Shown: positions 36,901-49,818 of the stretch, one piece after another | Numbering within the stretch: the stretch's first letter is position 1 | Layout: each line of letters begins with the position of its first letter | DNA from: Prinia subflava | Taxonomy: Eukaryota; Chordata; Aves; Passeriformes; Cisticolidae | Direction: 5' to 3' | DNA: 64,000 nt | Assembly (NCBI RefSeq): GCF_021018805.1 | Contig: NC_086248.1 | Coordinates: 58,409,485 to 58,473,484 of the forward strand | The notes under the pieces: generated by a model | What the model was told of the DNA's origin: nothing | Seen by the model: the letters and a program-made list of their open reading frames with translations, nothing else | Database searches by the model: none | Made by a program: the position numbers and the translations under genes

Positions 36901-38689
36901 GTAATGGACTGCTCAAGTGAGTCACCTTTACTCTTTGCTCTTGAGAAAACTGAAAATGCTGGAGATTCCAGCCTGAGTCCGGGACAGTGACGTTTATTGG
37001 GTTTTCATTAACAGGTGTTTTGCTCTCCCACAGAGTTTTAGCTCTGTACTCGGTGAATGCTTTTAGCATTTAGGTATAAAATATGTTGTTATTCAGTCCA
37101 ACATTAATAAGGAAAAGCAAAGCTTTTCTATATCATCCATTAGGTATATCTGACCATGGTGGCAGGGAGAAATTTAATTTAAAAATCAATGTTGGATCAA
37201 GATGATCACAGGTTACGGATATCTTATCCAAGGCATTTTTTTTGAGAATTCCCTGTCAGATGATTAATTTCTGCTGATTGATTTATTAATCTTAATTAAT
37301 CTTAATTTAGCACTCCATTAGCCAGATGGTTCAGTCCAAATCTCAGTTCCTTAAAGATGCTAGATGTCTTTTGAGAGCCAGTACTGAAAAGGAATGTTTC
37401 CTTGATGAAATATTATTTATGTCTGTCAACAAGGCAGGGCTTTGAACTGTACGCAGAATGGTTGTGTTCACAGTCTTGTGGTTAAAAAGGCTTGTGGAGT
37501 AAAGGGCATCTAACAAAAATGCTGCTAATTACTGTGACAGAGACTGTGATAGAGATAATTATTTTTTTAAATGCCTGTCACTTTTTGGAATGGATTTTTT
37601 TGTTTGTTTTTTTTTCTTCGTTCAACATCTCTTAAAATGAGTAAGAAGTAATTATAATTCTACTGAAAATACAGGTACTGCTCAGGATCTAAGTTTTAGA
37701 GAAGAAAATAGATTTCTTTCTTTTAAAAAGAAAACTGGTAAAGTGGTGTGCTTTATTTTGGTTTCTATAGTTTTTTAAATCTCCAGGTGATGCATAGGCA
37801 GAAAAATTACTGTTGCCTGTTTTACTGAAGTAAACATAGTGTGGAACTGTTTTACATCATATCAAAAGGTGTGATTATTGCCTGCTTTGTTGCATGACTA
37901 GCACTGAGGTGAGTTAAATAGGACTTCCAGCATTCAGCTCATAATTTTCCCCCCCTCTTGAAGAAAAAAAGTGAAAGAATGACCGAGGGTTGGACACTGA
38001 TGGAATTATTTGAATGACAGTGATTAGTTAATAGTTACTCATATTTCTGTTTGTCCAGACACACTAAAATGATTTTTAAAAGAGTGAGTGGTTAGACCCA
38101 GAGGTCAGTAATAAGCAACACTGAAGGGAGAAAGGAAAATGCTTTTTCTCTTCACATCATAGTAATTTACTTTAACTTGAGATGTCAGGAGAACAGCTCC
38201 CTCATTGTGTATTTGTTATTTTTCCTTTTCAGTTCCTCTGACCAAGTCAGAATTATTCTTAGACTTTTGAAATTATGTCCTTGTGCATGAACTAAACTAA
38301 GTCACAGCAAAGTGGAAATTGAAATTGCCTTAAGCAAAAGTAAGAGTTATCAAGTAATTGTGCAGCAAAGATCTTCAGAGTGTGGCCATTGTGGAGAAGA
38401 AATGAATCTGTTTCATTGAGCTTCTGCTGTCAGCACTTGGTGGTTTTGCGCTGGTCTCCACATGGACAAACCTTGTGGTCCACAACACTTGATCTGTTTT
38501 CTATTTGTGTTACACTAAAGACTAGTTAGTAAATTTGCTTCTTGCTTTGTATATATATTTAAGGTAATTTTTTAAGTAGATAAGCTTTTAAATCTTAAAA
38601 CTTAAGTTTACAGGATCTCATAAAATGTCTTTTGTGATCTGTAAGTCATGGTTGCTCTAATTTAAGCTCCTTGCTTCTTGCCCTATCCC

Positions 38690-38880
38690 CTGTGGGCACA
38701 AGGAACGCTTATTACAACAACCTTTTACATAGTTGAAGACTGTTATCATATCTTTTCTCAGTCTTCTCTTTTTTAGACTAAACAAACTATGTTCTTTCAG
38801 TAGAACATGCTTTCTAGACTTCTGATCCCATTTGTTAAGCTCCTCTGTACTTGCTCCGGTTGATCCACCTCTTTTGTGAT
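38690..38880 (-). mobile_element. Ancient CR1 relic, minus strand
   Basis: Diverged but readable pattern of reptile-type CR1 in reverse: TTTTTTAGACTAAACAAACT, then GTTCTTTCAGTAGAACATGC, TTTCTAGACTTCTGATCCCA and a GCTCCTCTGTACTTGCTCCG block. These match the order of blocks in CR1 copies of turtles and crocodilians as I remember them, so the insertion probably predates birds. Confidence 0.7.
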
Positions 38881-40257
38881 TATTGTAAAATATAAAATAT
38901 ATAAAAATATAAAAGAAATAATTCAAGAATATGAGTACTTATAAGAGAATTGTGACCATTTGATCACAGATAGTAAGAAAGGGCTTCTGAACTTTTTAAG
39001 TCATTACTACCCAGTCTTAATGAACTAAGGTAATTTTTGAATTTTTTACTGGGTTTGGAAAAGATGTCTATTTCAGCAGTTACATGTTCTCATTGAACAT
39101 GTATCTAATTTATGAACATCAAAATAATTTTTAGATTGAGAATAGATGGAAAAACATGCATTTACCTTACAGATAATAATTTTAAATATGTTGTGATCTG
39201 ATAGCTAGGAATGAATGCTATTTATGTGCAGGAACATTTATAGAAGAATATCTGGACTAAATTTTTTTGTATATATTTTTATTTATTCTACATATGGCAT
39301 TGTATATGTGCTCTGCATTCCTAAAATAAATGGGAAAAAATTCCTGTGAGTCATATGATCCAACACTGTTGAGGTTCACAGAACTTTTTTGTATGAACAA
39401 AAATAAACCAAAATGCTTTAAGCAAAGATTTTTGGTGTTTCAGCAAAGATAACTGTGCTACTTTGTTCTTTGCTAAGTGTATTTCTCAATACATATATAG
39501 ATGCAGAGATGATAATTTCTGTACTTCTCATCAGAGATTTCATAAGAGAATTGCTGTAATGAACCTTGATGTTTCTGTTAGACTGTATACAAACATTCTA
39601 TATTGTTCTGAATAGAACCACAGGAGAAAATAAGGACAGACATGAACAATCTGTATGTGGTAATGAATTACCTCTCTAATTCTCATTGGTATCTGAGGTA
39701 TCTATATTTACCTGTGTAAGTATATAATGAAATTTTATGAAAAACCACATCTGCATTGGAACTTCCCTAAGGTGACAATAGATAGCTTCACACTTATCCA
39801 GTGGATCTGGAATGTTCCTGGTAATATTTTGTGTGTTTTAAATGCTAAAGTGGTTTTCTTTGTTGTTAAGTAGTTCAAGCTTGAGAGGTAACCTGAATTA
39901 AAAACTGTCCCAATATGCACAAGTTTTCAGTTTTGTTTAAACTGCAGATGGTTTGTGGGAAATTTGAACTGCCTCCTGAAACTGCCCAGGTCAGTCTGCT
40001 TTGTCAGTTTATGTCCCCAAAGTGACTGGGGACCTTGTTTTGAGAAACCTCAGTGAAGAGTGATATTAATGCACAGTCTTTCATGGGAGAGAAAAGTCAC
40101 AGGACACTAAGGATACCACATTGCTTGAAGATAGAGGAGTGCTTTACTCTTCACCCAGCACAGGAAGCCTTCAGAAGTGTACTTAGTTGAGGGGCTTGAT
40201 TTCAGAAGCGTAACAAGGAGCCACACCACAGCACACTGTACTTCTCTCCTAAAATAA

Positions 40258-40800
40258 TTATGAATTTTAAGACTAAGAAGGGCCACTAGATCAATATTTC
40301 TGTTCTTCTCTCAATATAAACTTTATATGCTGTCCATCTACAAAGCCCGGTAACTTTTAGAAGATGCCCAGGCTCAAGATGCCCATAGGCTCAAGCATTT
40401 CCTTAAAATGCTGGCTTATTCTAATGATTTGTCCTCCCATATGCTAAAAATTTGCCAAATAAATGTTCAAAGTTATGTGTCTTACTTTGGCTTTTACATC
40501 ACTTCCATGAACCAGACTCAGTAATAACTATCTTTCTCCTGTGGAAAGTTCTTAAAAATGAGGTAATCGAGTCATCAAATCACCTGGATATCTTAAGTGA
40601 ACTGAAATGTTTCAGTCTCCTGCTATATATCTTTCTATCTTCTGAGTCCATTATCTTTGCACCTCTATTCCCCCACACCCATAACAGCCGCTCTAAAATT
40701 TGGATGTCAGAGTTGGATGATGTATTTCAACATGAGCCTTACAAACACCATTTACAAATTAAAAATCCCCTTGTGACTCACACGTTCTTTCCCCCCTCTA
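40258..40800 (-). mobile_element. Ancient CR1 relic, minus strand
   Basis: The left end reads AGACTAAGAAGGGCCACTAG, a reptile-type CR1 3' region in reverse. Further right are GGTAATCGAGTCATCAAATC, CTTAAGTGAACTGAAATGTT and GGATGTCAGAGTTGGATGAT followed by CAACATGAGCCTTACAAAC, in the order expected of an old CR1. An open frame across part of it (40452-40868) is a by-product. Confidence 0.65.
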
Positions 40801-41972
40801 ATTCTCTTGGTTTTTGGATAGTCACCAAGCCCTATGAGATAGGAAGGAATTACTCATACCACCTCTGACAAGCACCCAGCAAATGCCTACATATGGGGGT
40901 GTCTGCAAACCCCCAGAGGGAGCACAAGGGATTCCCAACAAACCAGGGGTAAATCCTCTACATTAGAGGGTACCTTGTCCCCAGAATTACTCAAGCATTT
41001 TAGAAATCCCCAATTCTATTTCCCCTTCTTATGCCCTTTTGATGTTTTTCAGGTGCATCTTCTCTGCTTTTGTTGAAAGCTTTTGTTTGTATCTGGGATA
41101 TTTCACATATATTCAATTAAAAATTACTCCCTGATGGGAGGCATTACCAGAACAGGTTGGCTTCCGAGAATGGATGAATAGCTGAGGAATTCCAGAGGCC
41201 TGCGTTTAATGTCTTGTTCAGAGATATAATGGTCTCCAAAGTACAGGAATTCTTGAAGCTGGGAAGTATTTTGCTTGTGTGCCTTGAACCTGGATTCTAA
41301 TTAGCAGTTATGCCTTCTGACCATCAAGTAGGAGAGTTTTGGCAGTAGACTTTGAGTGCTATCAATTGTTTTTATTTGACAGTGATAGAGCTGTACTTTG
41401 TTGAAAGTATGTAAGGTTGAGCGGGGTGATAATGTATACATATTTTCATCTTTGAGAGAATTTTTCTGGTGAAACAGGCTAGTAAGTGAGTGTTTGGCTA
41501 ATGGTGAAGTGTAGCAATTGCAATAGTGTCAATTTGTGAGGTTTCTGAGGTCTTCCCTTTAACTTTTCATTCTTGTCTTCTGTTTTGATGGTATTTTTGT
41601 AATCTGCTTTATAACAGCTCATGTCCTGCAGCCAAGAAGACAGAAACTCCCTAATAAGACTGCTTGTACACTGCCGCTTTGAGCTGTTAGCCAAACTACA
41701 GAACATGAACCTCAGTGAGACTAGCAGAGTTAATCACAGCCAATCAACAGGGAGCTGCAGATGGGCAGGGTGGAAAACACATGGTTCCAGTTGGAGATGG
41801 CTGTTGGAAGTCTGAAGGCTGGAAAAGGGGGATTTGGAAAGTCTGCCTAGGTTTAGCTGTCATTGAGACTTCTCTAACTGCTGGTGGTCAGCCAGGTTCT
41901 TCTGAAACGTCTTTTGATTTATTTTTGTGCATTTAGTAGTTTTTCTCCAGTGTCCCTCAAGGTAAACATGTG

Positions 41973-42005
41973 CTCTGATTGCATTTTTTTTCCTCTGATT
42001 GCATT
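41973..42005. repeat. Short direct repeat of CTCTGATTGCATT
   Basis: Two perfect copies of a 13-base unit separated by a T-rich spacer. Confidence 0.9.
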
Positions 42006-42529
42006 CTCTAACAAGCATTTTTAATTTCAGCTGTGTAATTTATGGTGATCTTGTTTCAGAAATTTGAGTGTTATTGAAAGGCAAGAGTCAAAACCTCTTT
42101 TTTTCCTAGTGAGACAATGTTGAATGTGGTACTTTTCTGGCAAATTTTGAGTGCTGCATTCAGCATGGATGATGTCTTAAGATGTTTGTATCCAGGATAC
42201 TTCTTTATTTTCCAAGGCATAAGCAAATCACCGGGCTGCAGTGGACCTTGAGCTCTAGTTCATCTTTCTGTCCTGTGACAGGATCAGCTTCTACCAGTTC
42301 GTTATATATAGTTTGTTGAACTGCTTCTTAAAACCTGTAGCTTGATCCAATGTTTTATTCTCCTTATCACTGAAGGCTACTAGGAAATTTGAATCTTCCT
42401 GCTTGCAGGTTAAGGTCATCACTTATTTTCATGCCACAGTAAAAAAAATGTTCTCTTTCTTTCTTTAACAACCTTTAAAGCATGGAAGTTTGCTATCACA
42501 CTTGAAAAAAAATTATTCTGTTTTATCCA

Positions 42530-43210
42530 ACCTGAAGAAACAAGGCTTATTCAACATTTTCTCATAGGTCTTGTTTTCTTGACTTCTGATCTTCTAGTTG
42601 CTCTGCTTTGGAGGTTCTCCACATTTTATTGTTTTCGTTTTTTCTTGAAACATGATTTCCTTCAATGTGGTGTTTCACGAGTACTGAACAGAGCAATAGG
42701 GTTACCATCCTAGCCCATCCATCACACGGTATTTGTCTATATCCATCTGTAATGTTTGCCTTACTTACAAAAACATGGTACTCTTAACTCATAATCAATG
42801 TGTGATGCAGAATAAACTCAGACATACTTTTCTGGAGGAGAAATATTTTTTCTCCTTATTGTTTTGTGCATATGATTACTTCTGTTTTAATTCAGAGATT
42901 TCTACCAGTCCTTTGTACTTTGTGCTTTTGTGCTGCTTTTTTCCCATGTGCTACCTCCAGTTTGCCAAGGTAATTTGGAATTCTAATTCTGTACTCTCCA
43001 GCCATTTATTTTAGTCTGCTAGCAGAGAGTCTGGCCATTCCTCTGTTCTTCCAACACATATAAATGTCATCTACAAATGAATAACAATTAATAAAAGAAA
43101 TACTCCAGATCACTACCCATTTGTGAGCCAAACACTACATATAACTGACTTCAGGACAGACACTATGGAGCCTTATTCAATATCAGCTTCTGTTGTAACA
43201 GTGAACTCTG
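42530..43210 (-). mobile_element. Ancient CR1 relic, minus strand, about 0.7 kb
   Basis: Readable blocks in order: CTTATTCAACATTTTCTCAT, CTTGACTTCTGATCTTCTAG, an AATGTTTGCCTTACTTACAA block, ACTCATAATCAATGTGTGAT, then TTTGCCAAGGTAATTTGGAA and TCATCTACAAATGAATAAC. This is the order seen in old archosaur and turtle CR1 copies, in reverse. Divergence is much greater than for the copies in intron 1. Confidence 0.7.
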
Positions 43211-43986
43211 ATAGTTCTGCCCTGAGAGTGATTTTCTGAAATCATCTGAACTGTATTTTCCTAGCTGACATATGATGTGTCAATCTAGGCAAAATTGAAA
43301 ACATTTCTGAAGCTGGGCAACACACATTGCCAGAGAGTAGAGAACTGACCCTTATCTGATTTTGTAAATGGTAATTTGTTTTTCCTCTGCCAAATCCAAA
43401 GCTCTTTCCACTTCTTAGATAGAATTCCTGGCTTTTAGAAGCTGTTCGTATTGTATCCTGTATCATCACCTTTAATGTTGTTTCACTTCCTCTGGCATAT
43501 GACTGTTGTGGAATATCAAGCAACAACAAAAAATTGAACATTATTACATGTTGCAAGTGTTTAGTGAATATTTCATCTGAAAACTCACATTATTCCTAGC
43601 TGAGGATTGAGCCTGTCAGCAATTCAAAATACTCAGATGGGAAACAAAAGCACTTAACATTTAAAAACTACAACAGAGTGTTTGCAATTTTTGGCCTGCA
43701 GGAAAGTGCTAAACTGTTCCACTTGCTTTTAGAGAGTGTGACAGACAACACAGCTACTCCCATTCTAAAATGTGGCTAGAGATATGCAGGACAAGAGATT
43801 AAGATACCTTGGCTGACCCTTCTGATTATAAAATGGATGAGTCTTCATACTATAGAGTGTGGATGATGTTAAGGTATGAGGGAGCAAACCAAGGATCACA
43901 GCTACATATTGGTTAATTAAACAAGAATATATCTAGGTTATACTTTGTAGGAGAAAGTGGTACACAGGCAGAATGGCAGAAAACAG

Positions 43987-44028
43987 TTTTTTTTTGTTTT
44001 GTTTTTTTTTTTGTTTTTTTTTTTTTTT
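43987..44028. repeat. T-rich tract with single G interruptions
   Basis: About 42 bases of T broken by four G residues. Confidence 0.95.
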
Positions 44029-44204
44029 GTCAAAATACTGGTGTCAAAGAGTAGTATAACAATTTAGCAAGTCAGCTGTTGTCTGTACTGAGGTTTCAGT
44101 TTTACAGACTTCAATGCAAAAAACTCACTGTGCTTGGAAATGCCCATGTCCACTGCATGCTCTGCGTGGTGAAAATCCATTATTGCTCCCCTCCTTCTGC
44201 CATT

Positions 44205-44344
44205 AAAATAAAAATATTTTAAATATTTAATAAGATTTTAATAATAAATTAATATAAAAACAAATGTTTAATAAGATTTAAATATTAAATAATATTTAAA
44301 CCCCCAGCAATTCCCTTCCAAACCCAACAATTCCCTTCGAAGGG
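44205..44344. repeat. AT-rich near-tandem repeats and a 12-base palindrome
   Basis: Two versions of AATATTTAATAAGATTTTAA-like sequence lie close together, followed by two copies of CAATTCCCTTC; the second forms the perfect palindrome CCCTTCGAAGGG at 44333-44344. Confidence 0.75.
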
Positions 44345-45446
44345 TACTGTGAGGATAACTATATTACAAGTCATTGAAAGATGTATGATAGGAGGAACTA
44401 TTCAGGTACTGAAGATCCAAACTTGATTTTATACCTGGAATAAAAATAGAGAGTTACATTAATTTATTTGTCGATAGCATTTAATAGTATTTTGAGTGCA
44501 CAAGAGTAATTTTGGAATATTTTTACCTTCTTAGGCTCTTTATAATAGTTGTGGGAGTTTTCTTTAGTAGAATTCTACCCCTTCTGGCTCAAATAAATTA
44601 GAGAGCTAAAAATACATGAGTTTCATTCAAAGTCTATGGGAATAAGATGGCCATGACATGCCTATAACTCTCCCTGAAAATGCTTTTTGTCTCTGGAGAG
44701 ATCATATTGAGATGGTTGTGAGTAATACATTGTGGGAGTTTTTCCCTTTAACACAGCTGTTGTTTTAACCATGTGCCAAGGACTTAAAACAATTGTGATT
44801 TATCAGCTAGGGAAACAGAAACTTGATGTCACACTCCTTGCCAGATTTTGTAAGATTGGATCAGTATTTTTTGTCTATTTTTATTTGTCATGAGGAAAAA
44901 ATATACTTTCTATTTTGTTGCCTTGTCTAAAATTAGAAAAATTGGATCGGGATAGAAGTAGACTTTGCACATGGTAACATAATCCTGAAATAGTAGATGA
45001 AACACCAAATTAAATTTTAAGATAAGGCCAATAATAAAAACTTCAAAATTATTTGCTTGAGTAGAAAATATAATTTTATATTTATAGATTAAAAAAATTA
45101 AATAGTGGCACTTTTTTAATATATCACCCTTTCTCAATATATAAGTTAATGCATTATTATGCTGGTGAGATGACAGCAGGCTTGGTTCCCTCATGCAGTG
45201 CCCATTCTCCTTCTTTGTTCATTTTTCCTGTTAGTGCATGGAAAGGTTTAAGAAAAGCTGGGTATGGTAATCATTTGGCTGGAATTACCTGCTCATGTGA
45301 GCAGTTATAGTTATAGTGAAGACAAGGAGATTCCACTGGAAGGCAATCAGAGCCTGCCAGCTCCATGGCACAGCTGTAGGATGTAACACAGAGTATATAA
45401 ATCTTAACCTCTCCTCCTTTCTGATTCCTCAGTGGTTCTGTGCTTG

Positions 45447-45566
45447 ATGTGTGTCAATGCTCTCAGGCACATGGTGGGATGGTTGGGACCGTCCTGTGCA
45501 GGGCCAGGAGCTGGACCTGATGATCTTTGCAGGTCCCTTCTAACTCAGGATATTTCATATTCTTTC
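45447..45566 (+). mobile_element. CR1 LINE 3' end, plus strand, short
   Basis: Contains CTGTGCAGGGCCAGGAGCTG, then GACCTGATGATCTTTGCAGG, TCCCTTCTAACTCAGGATAT and a degraded TTCATATTCTTT end, the usual final blocks of an avian CR1. Confidence 0.92.
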
Positions 45567-45974
45567 ATTTTGAGGTATGCAGAAAAAGAGGACATCGTCA
45601 CAGGATGCAAATGAAGTATGTTTTACAGCCTTTTAGGCCATTTTCCTTACTGTCACATTATTAATGTTTTGCTTGTTTAAAACCAGAAAGAAGATTAATC
45701 TTCTCAGCAGAGCTGAGAAGTAGTTGCTAAGAGAACCCAAATTCCAAATCCAAAGACCTTGTCTGAGAGTAATTACACTGTGTATTTGAGTATCTGTGCT
45801 TATAAAGGATTAAGACATAACCTTCTGTTGTTCTGTGAAGCTGTTAGGAAAAAGTGTGATTTTAAAACCAATCAGTGCGCTTTTATTGGGGTACTTTAAC
45901 TTACAATTGGTGTTACTTTTTGTTTTACATTCAACATTTGTTTTTATTGGGTTAGCCTATGTAATGTCCAAGTG

Positions 45975-45975
<1 letters not shown>

Positions 45976-46006
<31 letters not shown>
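45976..46006. repeat. Poly-T tract (31 bases)
   Basis: Uninterrupted T run. On the minus strand it would be a poly-A tail following an open frame of 74 codons (46040-46264), so a retroposed transcript on the minus strand was considered; no parent gene is recognised and no flanking duplication was found. Confidence 0.95.
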
Positions 46007-46012
<6 letters not shown>

Positions 46013-48843
46013 ATTCTTTCCAAGGTTTTGCTTTTCATCTCAAGTCTTGTTTGGCACCTTAAGTTGTGGATAAGGTCTACAGTTTAGCTTTCTTTTCCTT
46101 CCTTTCATCCTAGCTAACATGTATGATAATTTTGGTAATTTCACTGTCAGATCATAGAAGGACATGGTGATTCCAGAAGTTATGGCTAAGCTGATAGCTG
46201 CCTTATTTAGATAGACAAAGAATATCTTAAAAATGTGTGATGAGGGTTGAAAACAAAAGAACAATTAGAGGAAAATCACATAGTAGTAAAAGGATAATAA
46301 TTATTACTGGCTTTGTTCAAGATGTATGATGAATCAATTCAACTACATCAGTTTGGGCATCCTTACCCTCTTTCCCTCTGCTGCTGGACATTACCATGCA
46401 GAGTGTCACAGAGAAAAGGGTGTGATTTTTGCATCCCATTCTGGAGAGACCATAGTGTATCCTGATGTGCTGTAATAGACTTAATTTTATATACTTAATT
46501 TTATTTTTTGCTGTTTTAAAATGTGCAATTAATGAGTTTTCATAAGAAAAAGACACCATCCCTCCCTAAACTCTTACAGTAGGTCCCTTAAACTCATCCA
46601 TGGTAGCTCATGACAATGCAATTTATACACATGGGAGATTAAAACTAGGGGATCCACCTTATTAAATTCACTGCCTTGAATTTTGTGCAGGTTTTCTGAT
46701 AATTCATTTTTTAAAAGCCTCAGTAAGATCACAGAGTCCAAGTAGCATATGCTTCCCTCTACCAGTATCAGTGATCACTGAAGTCATTTTTCCTCTTGGT
46801 ATTCCTCTAATATAAATTCTCAAGTAGCCTAATTACCCTCTCTTCTAACATGTACCATGCTTTGGATACCATGAAAACAAACAGCAGGGCAACTGTGAAT
46901 CTGTTGATGTGTCTCATTTTCATGTTGACAATTCCTGCCAGTGAGAAATCCCTTTAGTAGATCAGATTGGTTGGAATCAACTTTTCCAAGAGATGACCTT
47001 TAAGCATTAGGCAAAAGGTAGAATATTTAAAAGACAATTCACCTACATCAAGGTTATTAAGTTCTATACTATTTCATTTTTAAGTAAAACTTGTTTTTAC
47101 TTATTACCTATTCCTTAATTGTGTTTTTCTGCCTTTTTCTCTTCCATGCTACCCCAAGCTAGACTGCCCTAGTCTGTCTATGCCTTGCAAAGGAAACTCC
47201 CTTTTTCACTTCCAGAAACTAAATACTTGAAATCATATAGTATTGTGGAGAATCAGGAAAGGTTCCTGCCTTCCTTCTTCCCTTTGTTTCTTTCTTCTTT
47301 CCTGATTAAATTCATAATGTTTTTTACCGTATACTCAAATTATCAAATATTTTTTTCTGGTTGCTTACATGTTTTCCCATCTCTTGAAGGCATGTTGGTT
47401 GAAATAAACCCAAAATTATGATAAATATTAAATGCATTATCTTTTCCCTAGATTTACTGGAAATGTGAAAGGCTAAACAACGATACTCACAATCTAAAGA
47501 AGCATTCCCATCACACACAGATCTTTGTGGTTTTTTTAGAAAAGCCAGATTTTACGTTCTTTATTCTGTGAAGTCAATCAAGCACTTTGAGTGAACAGTC
47601 TAAGGTGCAGATCATGTCTAAAGTGCATGAAAACAGACTAATTATGCTACCATTTAAATTCATTATAAAACTCTTCAAAAGGAAAAATATTATTATATGA
47701 ATGTGGGAACAGTTGCTCTATTACCAATAGGATTATTTAATGGACTATTCTACAAGCCAAGTATTTATTTCCAAACACTTGCAGTTTGTACAGGTAAATA
47801 CAGATTCATAGCCAAGGAGAAGGTTATCACTCACATAAGCATAGCAAAAATAGGGTAGCTGCCCTGATGATATTGATTACCCTTGATTTTTGTTTTTTGC
47901 ATGCAGTCACTTCTGTCACGTTTTTTTTTAACCTGTGAACACTATGAACATCAGCCAATCCAGCAAAGATGGTAAGCACGATTTCAGCTTCAACCTAAGT
48001 GGGATTTACCTGCTTCTTTCAGACAGATCTAAATGGCGTTCTGAATTATTTGCTGATTTCAAAGCCTACACTGATTCACCATGTGAATTTACCTTTTAAC
48101 TTCACCAGAAAGAAGTTTATCTATTCTTTCAAACTGTTCCTTTCTTTTTTTAAAAAAATAAATTTTTCCATCTTTATCTCATGGTATTTCCAAAGTTGGC
48201 TAATGAAACAAGGCAGGTGATTGAGATTAGGTGCCACACTCTTTCATTGCTGCTTAGTGTGACTCAATGTAAGTGCATTTTCTTAAAAATATGGCTTTCT
48301 TTTTCTGCCCCTTTTCCTCGTGGATACTGTGTATGTGGTTCAGGCAGTTTACTTTCAAACTTGATTTTTTTTTGTTCCCTTATATGTGAAAGGTTTTGAA
48401 TCAGATATAGAACAGTCTGTATCCTACCAGAGGAACTGAAAATTAAAGCGCTCTCTCATGCTGGGCTGAGATGGTGGTTCAGTTGTACCTGTTTGCCACA
48501 GTGCTAGAGCAAAGCATGTGGAAACAGAGTTTTCCTGTATTATTTTGTTCCATCCAGTAGACCTAAAAAATAATAGTTCTGTCTATTTGAGACAGGGCAT
48601 AGTCAGCTGTTCCCCTATTAACAAGTTCAGAGGTTGGCTACTTATTTTGATGAGATCCCAGTTATGCAGCATTAGAGAGCAGATGTTCCTGCTGTAATCT
48701 GATAGTAATTTTTACTCTATTTTCTAATTTATAGTCAAGGATAGATGATTTGATGAGACCAAGGCCTCTGTGAAGCCTCCACCCTACTTTACCTCAAGCT
48801 GATCCCTTGACCTCAAAGAAAGAACAAACAGTTCTGCAGTAAC

Positions 48844-48862
48844 TTTTTTTTTTTTTTTTTTT
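48844..48862. repeat. Poly-T tract (19 bases)
   Basis: Uninterrupted T run in intron 2, 0.84 kb before exon 3. Confidence 0.95.
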
Positions 48863-49701
48863 GGCATGTGTGTGCTGTACCTTAGCTGTGTTCAGATGAA
48901 TACAGAGCACCAATGAGATAATTTTGAAGAGGCTTTTTCATCCTTGTTAACCTTTGTCAGTGGTTGGCAAATAATTTTATAGCAGATTTAAGCACACATT
49001 TTTCAAGAGTGAATTGGAAAATATGCTTTTTGGCATGGCAGTAACAAATAATGGTATGCTAAAAATACTTGTTATGAGAACTGAGATGTAGAGAGTAATA
49101 AATGAGGAAGAGGAGCCCTGAAGAATATACCAGTAAGAAGCTCAGTTTCAGCATGTGGTAATTTTGGAACTTGTCATGTCAAAAGTTTTTTGCACAAATC
49201 AGTAGAATGGAATCATTCAGCTGGAATTAGCGACTGATTTATCCCTGAGGTACAATTAATCATTTCAAGATTGTTGCTTCTGTTTTATGTTATTGTTTGT
49301 TTCTTAACTGGCCCTATCATAGATAAAATCTTTTGTGCATAGACTTTTTAAATTTTGTAAACCTCATTTTGTGCAGTCTTTTGGTTAAACATCAGCACAG
49401 GCACACAAAACCAGATGGCGTTGTATTTCTCGGCCTGAGAGCAAGGAAGTCAAGTCACTTGTTCATAGTAATATATCCTCTTTTGTGGTTGCTTTAACTG
49501 TTCACTATTTTCACTGGTCTACAGAAGTTTTTATTGAAAGAACTTGCAAATAAATATGTGGCATAGAGATGTTTCAAAATCTGTATCAACACTTTTATGA
49601 GAGGTTATGACCGTAATTCTACTTTTTTTCCAAAGATGTTGTAGTAATTTTTGTTATGTCTGTGTATAACTGTGTCCTTACTTTTCCCTCTGGTTTTACA
49701 G

Positions 49702-49818
49702 GGCACAATGACTACATGTGTCCTGCTACCAACCAGTGCACCATTGACAAGAACAGAAGGAAGAGTTGCCAGGCCTGCCGACTGAGAAAATGCTACGAAG
49801 TGGGAATGATGAAAGGTG
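49702..49818 (+). CDS. ESR1: ESR1 coding exon 3: second zinc finger
   Basis: Encodes the rest of Gly207 to the first base of Gly246. The acceptor is GGTTTTACAG and the donor is GGTG|GTATGT. Finger 2 cysteines are C213, C219, C229 and C232. The D-box between C213 and C219 reads PATNQ, the ER dimerisation loop. The RRKSCQACR stretch (225-233) includes S228, matching the human S236 site that affects dimerisation. The exon is 117 bp, as in mammals. It lies in a long AT-rich intron setting and shows normal codon use compared with the GC-rich exon 2. Read-through into intron 3 stays open for about 35 codons before a stop at 49923-49925. Confidence 0.98.

Larger units (their letters stand above)
36901..49701 (+). 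other. ESR1: ESR1 intron 2
   Basis: Donor GTAATG at 36901, acceptor TTTTACAG ending 49701. About 12.8 kb, AT-rich. Contains three diverged CR1 relics on the minus strand (38690-38880, 40258-40800, 42530-43210), one younger CR1 3' end (45447-45566), several T runs and an AT-rich block at 44205-44300. No gene is seen in the remainder. Confidence 0.9.
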
